A DNA stretch of 64,000 bases from Zooshikella sp050749885 (GTDB lineage: Bacteria > Pseudomonadota > Gammaproteobacteria > Pseudomonadales > Zooshikellaceae), in contig NZ_JBOIUB010000001.1 of the NCBI RefSeq assembly GCF_050749885.1, positions 992,001-1,056,000 of the forward strand, given 5' to 3'. Below the pieces are notes generated by a model. That model was given only the letters and a program-made list of their open reading frames with translations. It ran no database searches and was not told where the DNA came from. This document shows, in pieces, positions 53,725 through 61,373 of the stretch. Made by a program: the position numbers and the translations under genes. Positions within the stretch are counted from its first letter, which is position 1; each line of letters begins with the position of its first letter.

Positions 53725-53780
53725 ACCCCACACATGTGCCGTCACATAGACTTGGGTGCCGAAAGGTTGGTCTATGGGGT
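53725..53780 (+). promoter_or_regulatory. Structured leader upstream of rpsB
   Basis: CATAGAC (53745-53751) pairs with GTCTATG (53770-53776) around an 18-nt loop, and ACCCCA (53725-53730) can pair with TGGGGT (53775-53780), in part competing for the same bases. The element ends about 30 nt before the rpsB ATG. In E. coli the rpsB-tsf operon is repressed by S2 through its leader; this structure is a plausible counterpart. Confidence 0.5.
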
Positions 53781-53812
53781 ACATGGAGGCTTAACCCATT
53801 ATAGGAGTTAGT

Positions 53813-54571
53813 ATGCCAAAAGTAACAATGCGTGAAATGCTGAAAGCGGGCGTTCACTTTGGTCACCAAACCCGTTACTGGAACCCAAAAATGGGCAAAT
53901 ACATTTTTGGTTCTCGCAATAAAATTCATATCATTAACCTGGAGCATACACTTCCAGCATTCAACAGTGCCTTGGCTTCTGTTCAAAAAATGGCTGAAGC
54001 AAAGAAAAAAGTATTGTTTGTTGGAACAAAACGTGCTGCAGGCAAAATTATCCGTGAAGAAGCTCAGCGTGCAGGAATGCCCTATGTAGACCATCGTTGG
54101 TTGGGTGGCATGCTGACAAACTACAAGACTATTCGTCAATCTATTCGTCGTCTACGTGATCTTGAAAGCCAAAGTCAAGATGGCACCTTTGAAAAGCTAA
54201 CTAAAAAAGAAGCTTTAATGCGTAGTCGTGACATGGATAAACTAGAGCGTAGTCTTGGTGGTATCAAAGACATGGGTGGCTTACCTGATGCGCTGTTTGT
54301 TATCGATGTTGATCATGAACGTATTGCTATTAGCGAAGCAAACAAGCTGGGTATTCCTGTAATCGGCGTTGTTGATACCAACAGCAGCCCAGAAGGCGTT
54401 GATGTTGTTATACCTGGTAATGATGACGCGATCCGTGCAATCCAGCTTTATGTGCAATCTGTTGCAAATGCTATTGTTGAAGGTCGCTCTGCTTCAGATG
54501 TTGGTACTAAAGATGAGTTCGTAGAAGAAGTTGACGAGCAGGGTGAAGCACAAGCTGCTGCTGAAGGCTAA
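53813..54571 (+). CDS. rpsB: Ribosomal protein S2
   Basis: S2 of the 30S subunit, 252 residues. Diagnostic segments are MREMLKAGVHFGHQTRYWNPKMGKYIFG, DHRWLGGMLTNYKTIRQSI, GIKDMGGLPDALFVIDV and GIPVIGVVDTNSSPEGVDVVIPGNDDAIRAI. The acidic C-terminal tail (EFVEEVDEQGEAQAAAEG) is typical of gammaproteobacteria. AGGAG lies 8 nt before the ATG. The terminator-like hairpin that follows may act as an attenuator before tsf. Confidence 0.98.
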   Translation: MPKVTMREMLKAGVHFGHQTRYWNPKMGKYIFGSRNKIHIINLEHTLPAFNSALASVQKMAEAKKKVLFVGTKRAAGKIIREEAQRAGMPYVDHRWLGGMLTNYKTIRQSIRRLRDLESQSQDGTFEKLTKKEALMRSRDMDKLERSLGGIKDMGGLPDALFVIDVDHERIAISEANKLGIPVIGVVDTNSSPEGVDVVIPGNDDAIRAIQLYVQSVANAIVEGRSASDVGTKDEFVEEVDEQGEAQAAAEG

Positions 54572-54613
54572 GCTAAACCTCAAGTAGCACATTGCATTGG
54601 CTGAATGACAATA

Positions 54614-54634
54614 AGGGGGCAAAGCCCCCTTTTT
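54614..54634 (+). terminator. Attenuator-like terminator between rpsB and tsf
   Basis: A perfect 7-bp stem (AGGGGGC/GCCCCCT) with an AAA loop and a following T-run. It lies 43 nt after the rpsB stop. A partial terminator here would lower tsf relative to rpsB. Confidence 0.8.
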
Positions 54635-54707
54635 GCCGATAATGTGTTAGTACGTTTATTCAGTCAACATGTTTTAGTCTAATCAACCTAATTCAGAGGA
54701 AAATGTA

Positions 54708-55574
54708 ATGGCAGCAATTTCTGCAGCATTGGTAAAAGAGTTACGTGAGCGTACTGGCTTGGGCATGATGGAGTGCAAAAAAGCACTGGTTGAGTCAGAA
54801 GGTGATATTGAAAAAGCCATTGAAGAGCTACGTAAGTCAGGCCAGGCGAAAGCTGCAAAGAAAGCTGGACGGATTGCGGCTGAAGGTGTAATCGCAGTTA
54901 AATTAGCTGATGATGGCCGCTATGGTGTCATGATTGAAGTTAACAGTGAAACTGATTTCGTAGCCCGTGATGAAAATTTCTTGGCGTTTGTACAAGAAGT
55001 AGTGACTAAGGCGTTTGATACTAAGGCTTCTTCCGTTGAGCAGATTATGGCTGACGGTATGGAAGAAAGACGTCAAGCATTAGTACAAAAAATTGGTGAA
55101 AATATTTCTGTTCGCCGTGTTACTTCTGCCGAAGGCGAAGTTGTTGGTAGCTACGTGCATGCTAATAACCGTATAGGGGTACTTGTTGCGTTAACAGGTG
55201 GTAATGCAGAAGTTGCCAAAGATGTTGCAATGCATATTGCGGCAGTTAACCCAACGGTAGTAAGCAAAGACGATATGCCTGCTGAGCTCATCGAAAAAGA
55301 GCGTGAAATTTATACTGCTCAAGCTCAGGACAGTGGCAAGCCTGCTGATATCATTGAGAAAATGGTTGTGGGTCGTGTGAACAAGTTCTTGGCTGAAAAC
55401 AGCCTGGTAGAGCAACCTTTTGTGAAGAACCCTGACATGAAAGTTGGACAGTTAGTTAAAGAAGCTGGTGCAACGGTAGCTGGTTTTACCCGTTACGAAG
55501 TTGGGGAAGGTATTGAAAAAGAAGAAGTTGATTTTGCTGCTGAGGTCGCGGCTCAAGCGGGCCTCAACAAGTAA
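54708..55574 (+). CDS. tsf: Elongation factor Ts
   Basis: EF-Ts exchanges GDP on EF-Tu. The 288-residue protein has an N-terminal UBA-like domain (ALVKELRERTGLGMMECKKALVESEGDIEKAIEELRKSG), the TDFV motif (MIEVNSETDFVARDENFL) that contacts EF-Tu, the DMPAELIEKEREIY segment and a C-terminal coiled region. AGAGGAAA lies upstream of the ATG. It is the second gene of the rpsB-tsf-pyrH-frr series. Confidence 0.98.
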   Translation: MAAISAALVKELRERTGLGMMECKKALVESEGDIEKAIEELRKSGQAKAAKKAGRIAAEGVIAVKLADDGRYGVMIEVNSETDFVARDENFLAFVQEVVTKAFDTKASSVEQIMADGMEERRQALVQKIGENISVRRVTSAEGEVVGSYVHANNRIGVLVALTGGNAEVAKDVAMHIAAVNPTVVSKDDMPAELIEKEREIYTAQAQDSGKPADIIEKMVVGRVNKFLAENSLVEQPFVKNPDMKVGQLVKEAGATVAGFTRYEVGEGIEKEEVDFAAEVAAQAGLNK

Positions 55575-55582
55575 CAATCTTA

Positions 55583-55612
55583 TTGGCCTGCAACTGCAGG
55601 CCAATTACTTTT
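55583..55612 (+). terminator. Stem-loop between tsf and pyrH
   Basis: TTGGCCTG/CAGGCCAA, 8 bp with a 6-nt loop, is followed by TTACTTTT. It starts 9 nt after the tsf stop. It may be a partial terminator or mRNA-protecting stem between the translation-factor and pyrH-frr parts of the operon. Confidence 0.6.
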
Positions 55613-55650
55613 GGGCGTTTAAAAGTATGCGCTGATAGAAGGAATGCTCT

Positions 55651-56385
55651 ATGCCGGTAAGTGACCGTCAACCCAAATATAAACGTATCCTCCTCAAGCT
55701 AAGTGGTGAAGCACTCGTAGGTACTGAGGAGTTTGGTATTGACCCAAAAGTATTAGACCGTATGGCTCTAGAAATAGGGCAGTTGGTGGGTATTGGCGTT
55801 CAAGTCGGCATTGTCATCGGTGGTGGTAATCTATTTCGTGGTGCTTCATTGCATGCAGCCGGTATGGATAGAGTCACAGGTGACCATATGGGGATGTTGG
55901 CAACCGTCATGAATGCCCTTGCTATGCGTGATGCGCTGGAGCGCTCAAATATTAAAAGCAGTGTCATGTCTGCGATACCTATGAGTGGTATAGTTGAGCA
56001 CTATGATCGGCGCTTGGCACAGCGCTATTTAACAAATGGCGATGTGGTTATTTTTTCTGCAGGAACGGGTAATCCTTTTTTTACTACTGACTCAGCAGCC
56101 TGTTTGCGAGGCATTGAAATAGAGGCAGACTTAGTGCTGAAAGCGACGAAAGTAGATGGTGTTTATACTGCAGATCCAGTGCAAGATCCTGATGCAATCA
56201 AGTATGATACGCTCACTTATGACGAGATACTGACACGTAAGCTAGGTGTCATGGATCTTACAGCCATTTGTTTGGTGCGGGATCACCTGATGCCAGTTCG
56301 CGTTTTTAATATGAATAAATCAGGTGCTTTGTTAAATATTGTCGTTGGTGGTAATGAAGGTACGCTGATTTGTGGGGGTGAATAA
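55651..56385 (+). CDS. pyrH: UMP kinase
   Basis: PyrH phosphorylates UMP to UDP and is a hexameric amino-acid-kinase-fold enzyme. The 244-residue protein shows KRILLKLSGEALVG, VIGGGNLFRGA, the UMP-binding DHMGMLATVMNALAMRDAL, GTGNPFFTTDSAA, and LVLKATKVDGVYTADPVQDP. Its stop is followed at once by the frr ATG (overlapping TAATG), so pyrH and frr are translationally coupled. Confidence 0.97.
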   Translation: MPVSDRQPKYKRILLKLSGEALVGTEEFGIDPKVLDRMALEIGQLVGIGVQVGIVIGGGNLFRGASLHAAGMDRVTGDHMGMLATVMNALAMRDALERSNIKSSVMSAIPMSGIVEHYDRRLAQRYLTNGDVVIFSAGTGNPFFTTDSAACLRGIEIEADLVLKATKVDGVYTADPVQDPDAIKYDTLTYDEILTRKLGVMDLTAICLVRDHLMPVRVFNMNKSGALLNIVVGGNEGTLICGGE

Positions 56386-56942
56386 TGATTAATGAGATTA
56401 AGGCTGATGCATCAGCCCGAATGAAAAAAAGTCTTGAATCGCTATCTATTGCTTTTGCAAAGATTCGAACTGGTCGTGCACATCCAAGCTTGCTTGACGA
56501 TGTTAAGGTGAATTACTACGGTTCTGAAGTCCAGCTGTCGCAAGCGGCTAATATTTCTACAGAAGATGGTCGAACGCTGGCTGTTATTCCTTGGGAAAAA
56601 CATATGGTTCCTGAGATTGAGAAAGCCATTTTGAAGTCTGACCTGGGCTTGAATCCTGCAACGTCTGGTGATGTGGTACGTATTCCTTTACCACCGCTGA
56701 CTGAAGAAACACGTAAAGGCTTTACTAAGCAAGCACGTCAAGAAGCTGAATCGGCACGCGTAGCTGTGCGTAATATTCGTCGTGATGCAAATAATGATCT
56801 TAAAGGCTTACTGAAAGATAAAGAAATCAGTGAAGATGAAGAGCATAAAGCTCAAGATGATATCCAGAAGCTTACTGATAAATATATTAGTGAAATAGAT
56901 AAAGTGCTTCAGGATAAAGAAAAAGATCTTATGGAAATATAA
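56385..56942 (+). CDS. frr: Ribosome recycling factor
   Basis: RRF, with EF-G, splits post-termination ribosomes. The 185-residue protein is full length, with SIAFAKIRTGRAHPSLLDDVKVNYYGSEVQLSQAA and the helical core (RKGFTKQARQEAESARVAVRNIRRDANNDLKGLLKDKEISEDEE). Its start overlaps the pyrH stop. A terminator follows 40 nt downstream. Confidence 0.98.
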   Translation: MINEIKADASARMKKSLESLSIAFAKIRTGRAHPSLLDDVKVNYYGSEVQLSQAANISTEDGRTLAVIPWEKHMVPEIEKAILKSDLGLNPATSGDVVRIPLPPLTEETRKGFTKQARQEAESARVAVRNIRRDANNDLKGLLKDKEISEDEEHKAQDDIQKLTDKYISEIDKVLQDKEKDLMEI

Positions 56943-56984
56943 GTGCTAGCCAAAATTTAGGTGAGTAGTTGTTGTAATATTGTC

Positions 56985-57025
56985 ACAGCAGTGTGAAAGA
57001 AGATTTCATACTGCTGTTGTTTTTG
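56985..57025 (+). terminator. Terminator after frr
   Basis: ACAGCAGTGTGAAA pairs with TTTCATACTGCTGT (one mismatch or bulge), and TGTTTTTGG follows. It marks the end of the rpsB-tsf-pyrH-frr unit, so uppS onward probably has its own promoter in the 110 nt that follow. Confidence 0.75.
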
Positions 57026-57134
57026 GTGACACTACACTACTTTTGTGAATTATATTTGCATCTCTCTGTTTGCATTAAGCAAATAAATGTTTATTGTTTC
57101 GACCTCAATTCAATAGCCGATTATTTCCAGATTT

Positions 57135-57911
57135 ATGTCTAATCATCTCAAACCAGAGATTTCTGATTCCCTGGGAGAACTAAAGCAACGTCCTAAACAT
57201 ATTGCCGTTATTATGGACGGTAATAATCGTTGGGCTAAACGTAAGCGACTGCCTGGTATAGCAGGTCATCGTGCTGGCTTGAGTGCTGCACGAAGTATTG
57301 TTGAGGCCTGTGGTCGCTATGGTATTGAAGTCTTAACTTTATTTGCATTTAGTAGTGAAAACTGGCGTCGACCAGAGGACGAAGTATCAGCGCTAATGGA
57401 ACTGTTTTTAAGAGCGCTGAAACGAGAAACTAAACGTTTACATAAAAATCATATTCGCTTAAAAGTTATTGGTGATCGCTCAGCTTTCAATCCCTCACTG
57501 CAAAAACATATTGCTGATGCAGAAGCATTAACAGCAGAGAATGCCAAAGTTACTTTAGTGATTGCTGCTAATTATGGTGGGCAGTGGGATATACTCAATG
57601 CGTGTCAGCAACTGGTGAAAAAAGTACAGTTAGGCACATTGCAAGCAGATGAAATTTCAGCAGAACTTGTTGAGCAACACTTGCAGACGGAAGGGTTACC
57701 ATTACCTGATCTTTGTATTCGGACTGGTGGTGTTCATAGAATAAGTAATTTTATGCTGTGGCAGTTTGCTTACACTGAGTTTTACTTTACAGAAACACTT
57801 TGGCCTGACTTTGGTCCCAAAGAGTTTGAAAAAGCATTGATAGATTTTGCAGGTCGGGAGCGACGCTTTGGGCGTACAAGCGAGCAGGTTGAGGCTCAGG
57901 ATCAGTGCTAA
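57135..57911 (+). CDS. uppS: Undecaprenyl diphosphate synthase
   Basis: UppS elongates farnesyl diphosphate with eight isopentenyl units to make C55-PP, the carrier for peptidoglycan and O-antigen. The 258-residue protein has HIAVIMDGNNRWAKRK with the catalytic Asp near residue 28, LTLFAFSSENWRRP, and FAYTEFYFTETLWPDF, where the conserved late Glu is kept. One oddity: the family motif RTGGE is RTGGV here (Val about 200). The 3' end overlaps cdsA by 7 nt. Confidence 0.96.
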   Translation: MSNHLKPEISDSLGELKQRPKHIAVIMDGNNRWAKRKRLPGIAGHRAGLSAARSIVEACGRYGIEVLTLFAFSSENWRRPEDEVSALMELFLRALKRETKRLHKNHIRLKVIGDRSAFNPSLQKHIADAEALTAENAKVTLVIAANYGGQWDILNACQQLVKKVQLGTLQADEISAELVEQHLQTEGLPLPDLCIRTGGVHRISNFMLWQFAYTEFYFTETLWPDFGPKEFEKALIDFAGRERRFGRTSEQVEAQDQC

Positions 57912-58708
57912 AACAACGTATTTTAACAGCCGTTATTCTAGCTCCTCTTGTATTATTAGGGGTGCTATTTCTTGATCTTCCTTACTTTAGTTGGTTTATT
58001 GGTGCAATTACCACCCTTGGCGCGTGGGAATGGGCTAATTTAGCTGGCTGGCAGAAAATATCTCAGCGTATTGGTTATACCCTGGTTTATGCATTGGCTA
58101 TGATTGTCAGCGCTATATGGGTTCCTTATACCTGGGGTGTGATCATAAGTATGCTTTGGTGGTGTGCCGCGCTTTTCTTAGTCATTCAATACCCTAAAAT
58201 TAGGTGGTTCTGGGATACAACTATTATTAAGTTGGCAGTAGGTATATTGGTGCTTCTTACCGCGTGGCAAGCATTTGTACTGATTAAAATGCAAGCAAAC
58301 AGTAGCTCACTTATTATTTTTCTTCTGTTATTAGTTTGGGGTGCTGATAGTGGTGCTTACTTTGCTGGTAAACGTTTTGGTAAGCGAAAGTTAGCGCCAA
58401 GCGTTAGTCCTGGTAAAAGCTGGGAGGGGGTAGCAGGAGGCCTTGCTGTTATCACTGTGCTCTCAGTTGTTTTTGCATGGTACTGGCGTTTAAATGGTGT
58501 TAACAGTGTATTGCTTATTGTCATAGCGTGGTTAGTGGTTGCCAGTTCAATTTTAGGTGATCTTGTAGAAAGCATGTTTAAGCGTGAGCAAGGCTTAAAA
58601 GATAGCAGTCAGTTATTGCCTGGTCATGGCGGTGTTCTGGATCGAATTGACTCGTTGACAGCGGCAACACCAGTACTTGCATTACTTTTAGTTGTTATTG
58701 GTTTATAA
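57905..58708 (+). CDS. cdsA: Phosphatidate cytidylyltransferase
   Basis: CdsA makes CDP-diacylglycerol, the branch point to all phospholipids. The 267-residue integral membrane protein has about eight helices. The C-terminal signature APSVSPGKSWEGVAGGL, then GDLVESMFKREQGLKDSSQLLPGHGGVLDRIDSL, is diagnostic. It starts with GTG overlapping uppS by 7 nt, so it is co-translated. In this window it pairs functionally with PlsB. Confidence 0.97.
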   Translation: MLKQRILTAVILAPLVLLGVLFLDLPYFSWFIGAITTLGAWEWANLAGWQKISQRIGYTLVYALAMIVSAIWVPYTWGVIISMLWWCAALFLVIQYPKIRWFWDTTIIKLAVGILVLLTAWQAFVLIKMQANSSSLIIFLLLLVWGADSGAYFAGKRFGKRKLAPSVSPGKSWEGVAGGLAVITVLSVVFAWYWRLNGVNSVLLIVIAWLVVASSILGDLVESMFKREQGLKDSSQLLPGHGGVLDRIDSLTAATPVLALLLVVIGL

Positions 58709-58726
58709 GCAGCGGGTCGATAAATA

Positions 58727-59908
58727 GTGCAAAACATTACTATCTTGGGATCTACAGGCTCCATAGGTTGCAGTACTTTAGATGTGATTGCTCAACATCC
58801 TGACCGATATCAGGTGTTTGCGTTAGTTGCTCAAAAAGATGTCGCTGGGATGCTAGTCCAATGTCAGCAGTTTCACCCGAAATATGTGGTTATGGCGGAT
58901 AGTACTGCTGCAAGTAAACTGCAAACTTTACTAAAAGATACAGGCTGCTCGACGGAGGTTTTGACAGGAGAGCAGGCTCAGGCTGAAGTGGCTGCAGCTT
59001 CAGAAGTTGATACCGTTATGGCCGCTATTGTTGGTGCTGCGGGTTTATTACCCACTTTGGCTGCTGTAAGTGCTGGAAAAAAGGTGTTACTTGCAAATAA
59101 AGAAGCGCTTGTTATGTCAGGGGCGCTTTTTATGCAGGAAGTAACGCGTGCAGGTGCAACACTGCTTCCAATCGATAGTGAGCACAATGCCATCTTCCAA
59201 TGTTTGCCTTCTACTGTTAGCGATTCACTGGTTAGTGCAGGTATTCGAAAAATACTATTAACAGCATCTGGTGGTCCATTTCGTAACTTTTCTTTGAATG
59301 AGTTGCAGCATGTAACTCCAGAGCAAGCCTGTAATCACCCTAACTGGTCCATGGGGCGAAAAATTTCAGTTGACTCAGCCACACTTATGAATAAAGGGTT
59401 GGAATTTATTGAAGCTTGTTGGCTATTTTCTGCTTCACCTGATCAAGTTGACGTTGTTATTCACCCACAAAGTATTATTCACTCAATGGTCGACTATGTT
59501 GATGGATCAGTTCTTGCCCAACTAGGTAACCCTGACATGCGCACACCTATTGCTCATGCTCTTGCCTGGCCTGGGCGAATAACATCTGGGGTTTCTCCCC
59601 TTGATTTGGCAAAAATTGGGCAGCTTGACTTTGAAACACCCAATGAAGAACGTTTTCCATGTTTAAAGTTAGCTAAGCAAGCTGTTCAAGTTGGAGGGAC
59701 GGCGATGGCTATCCTCAATGCCGCTAATGAGGTTGCTGTGGAGGCTTTCTTGGGTAATGAGTTGAAGTTTGTGGGTATTGCTCAGGTTAATCAGGCAGTT
59801 CTTAATAAAATACCTTGCAAAGCCGCTGATAGTTTGGAGCATGTATTAGAGGCAGATAGAATTGCTCGTGAGTGTGCTCAACAAATAGTGTACGCTAGCA
59901 ACAAATAA
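58727..59908 (+). CDS. dxr: 1-deoxy-D-xylulose 5-phosphate reductoisomerase
   Basis: Dxr (IspC) converts DXP to MEP with NADPH, the committed step of the MEP isoprenoid pathway and the fosmidomycin target. The 393-residue protein shows the NADPH-binding ILGSTGSIGCSTLDVI, the metal-binding LLPIDSEHNAIFQCL, LTASGGPFR, NWSMGRKISVDSATLMNKGLE and HPQSIIHSMVDYVDGS. It starts with GTG, 18 nt after cdsA. Its product pathway feeds UppS two genes upstream. Confidence 0.97.
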   Translation: MQNITILGSTGSIGCSTLDVIAQHPDRYQVFALVAQKDVAGMLVQCQQFHPKYVVMADSTAASKLQTLLKDTGCSTEVLTGEQAQAEVAAASEVDTVMAAIVGAAGLLPTLAAVSAGKKVLLANKEALVMSGALFMQEVTRAGATLLPIDSEHNAIFQCLPSTVSDSLVSAGIRKILLTASGGPFRNFSLNELQHVTPEQACNHPNWSMGRKISVDSATLMNKGLEFIEACWLFSASPDQVDVVIHPQSIIHSMVDYVDGSVLAQLGNPDMRTPIAHALAWPGRITSGVSPLDLAKIGQLDFETPNEERFPCLKLAKQAVQVGGTAMAILNAANEVAVEAFLGNELKFVGIAQVNQAVLNKIPCKAADSLEHVLEADRIARECAQQIVYASNK

Positions 59909-59935
59909 CTAAATAGGGATGCACAGGCTGCAAAC

Positions 59936-61303
59936 ATGATTGAGTTATTGCAAACAATAGTAGCGATGATTGTCGCCTTAGGGCTGTTAGTAACATTTCA
60001 TGAGTTTGGACACTTTTGGGTGGCTCGGCGCTGTGGTGTCAAAGTTTTACGTTTCTCAGTTGGGTTTGGAAAGCCTTTATTCTCATGGTATGACCGGCAT
60101 GGCACTGAGTTTGTGATTGCAGCCTTTCCATTAGGTGGTTATGTCAAAATGCTGGATGCAAGGGAAGGCCCTGTTGCAGAATCTGACCAATCTTTTGAGT
60201 TTACACGTAAGTCTGTATTGCAACGAATTGCAATTGTGGTTGCAGGTCCAGTTGCTAATTTTATCCTCGCCATAATCGCATTCTGGCTAATGCTGATGAT
60301 AGGGATTAAAGCCCTTATTCCTGTTATTGGTGATGTTAAGCCTGATAGCCCAGCGGCAAACGCTAATATTCGCTCAGGTTACGAAATTGTTGCTGTAGGA
60401 AATGAGCAAACCCCCTCCTGGTATGACATCAACATTGCTTTGTTAAGTTACATTGGGGACACAGGCAAAATTCCACTTACACTTCGCTTATCAGCTGAAA
60501 GTGACAGTCTGCAAAGTACAATTCAGCGTGAAGTTTCCATTGATAATTGGCTAGCTGGTGTTGAACAACCAAAACCACTCGCTGCATTAGGTATTTCTGA
60601 GTTTTACCCTAAGATTCCGGCAATAGTGGGTGAGTTGATGGATGGTTATCCTGCAGTTAAAGCAGGAATGAAATCAGGTGATGAAATTCTGTCAATAAAT
60701 GATAAACCTGTCGTAGATTGGAGTGACTGGGTTCAAAAAGTTAAAAAACATCCAAATCAGCCATTACAGGTTGAAATACGACGTAATAATATAAGACAAG
60801 TGTTGACTGTTACACCTGGTGTAAAAGAGAGTGAAGCTGGAACTATAGGATTTATCGGGGCTTCACCACAGGCAGTTTCATTTTCAGATAATATATTTCG
60901 CGACATAAGTTATGCGCCACATGATGCACTATTTGTTGCATTGTCTAAAACTTGGTCAATGACAGCATTGACTTTAAGCTCAATAAAGAAAATGATAGAG
61001 GGGGTTGTCTCAGTTAAAAATTTGAGTGGCCCCATTACAATTGCAAAAGTTGCTGGTGATACAGCACGTTCAGGTATTGAGAGCTTTCTCAATTTTCTGG
61101 CGATATTAAGCATCAGTTTAGGTGTTTTAAATCTACTACCAATACCAGTACTTGACGGTGGGCACCTTGTTTATTATCTCATTGAATGGGTTAAAGGCAG
61201 CCCTGTGTCACAAAAGACTCAAGAGTTTGGTAGTCGTATAGGCATTGCATTGATCATCATGATGATGTTTATTGCCTTTTATAACGACTTGAGTCGTCTG
61301 TAG
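59936..61303 (+). CDS. rseP: Regulator of sigma-E protease RseP
   Basis: RseP is the intramembrane site-2 zinc metalloprotease that cleaves anti-sigma factor RseA to release sigma-E under envelope stress. The 455-residue protein has the HEFGH zinc motif at residues 22-26 in the first membrane helix, two PDZ-like domains in the middle (GDVKPDSPAANANIRSGYEIVAVG and VKAGMKSGDEILSINDKPVVDWSDW), and the C-terminal LLPIPVLDGGHLVYYLIE with the third zinc ligand. It sits directly upstream of bamA, the usual location. Confidence 0.97.
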   Translation: MIELLQTIVAMIVALGLLVTFHEFGHFWVARRCGVKVLRFSVGFGKPLFSWYDRHGTEFVIAAFPLGGYVKMLDAREGPVAESDQSFEFTRKSVLQRIAIVVAGPVANFILAIIAFWLMLMIGIKALIPVIGDVKPDSPAANANIRSGYEIVAVGNEQTPSWYDINIALLSYIGDTGKIPLTLRLSAESDSLQSTIQREVSIDNWLAGVEQPKPLAALGISEFYPKIPAIVGELMDGYPAVKAGMKSGDEILSINDKPVVDWSDWVQKVKKHPNQPLQVEIRRNNIRQVLTVTPGVKESEAGTIGFIGASPQAVSFSDNIFRDISYAPHDALFVALSKTWSMTALTLSSIKKMIEGVVSVKNLSGPITIAKVAGDTARSGIESFLNFLAILSISLGVLNLLPIPVLDGGHLVYYLIEWVKGSPVSQKTQEFGSRIGIALIIMMMFIAFYNDLSRL

Positions 61304-61373
61304 TTTATTTTTTGGGGGAACCTGCCTTCGGGTTCGTGATGTTTCATCTTACAGCTCTGGAAGAACGGATTCC

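Noticed and set aside
61317..61345. Possible sigma-E promoter before bamA (GGAACCT)
   Set aside because: No TCTGA-like -10 at the expected 16-nt spacing; the sequence is better explained as a small GAACC/GGTTC hairpin.
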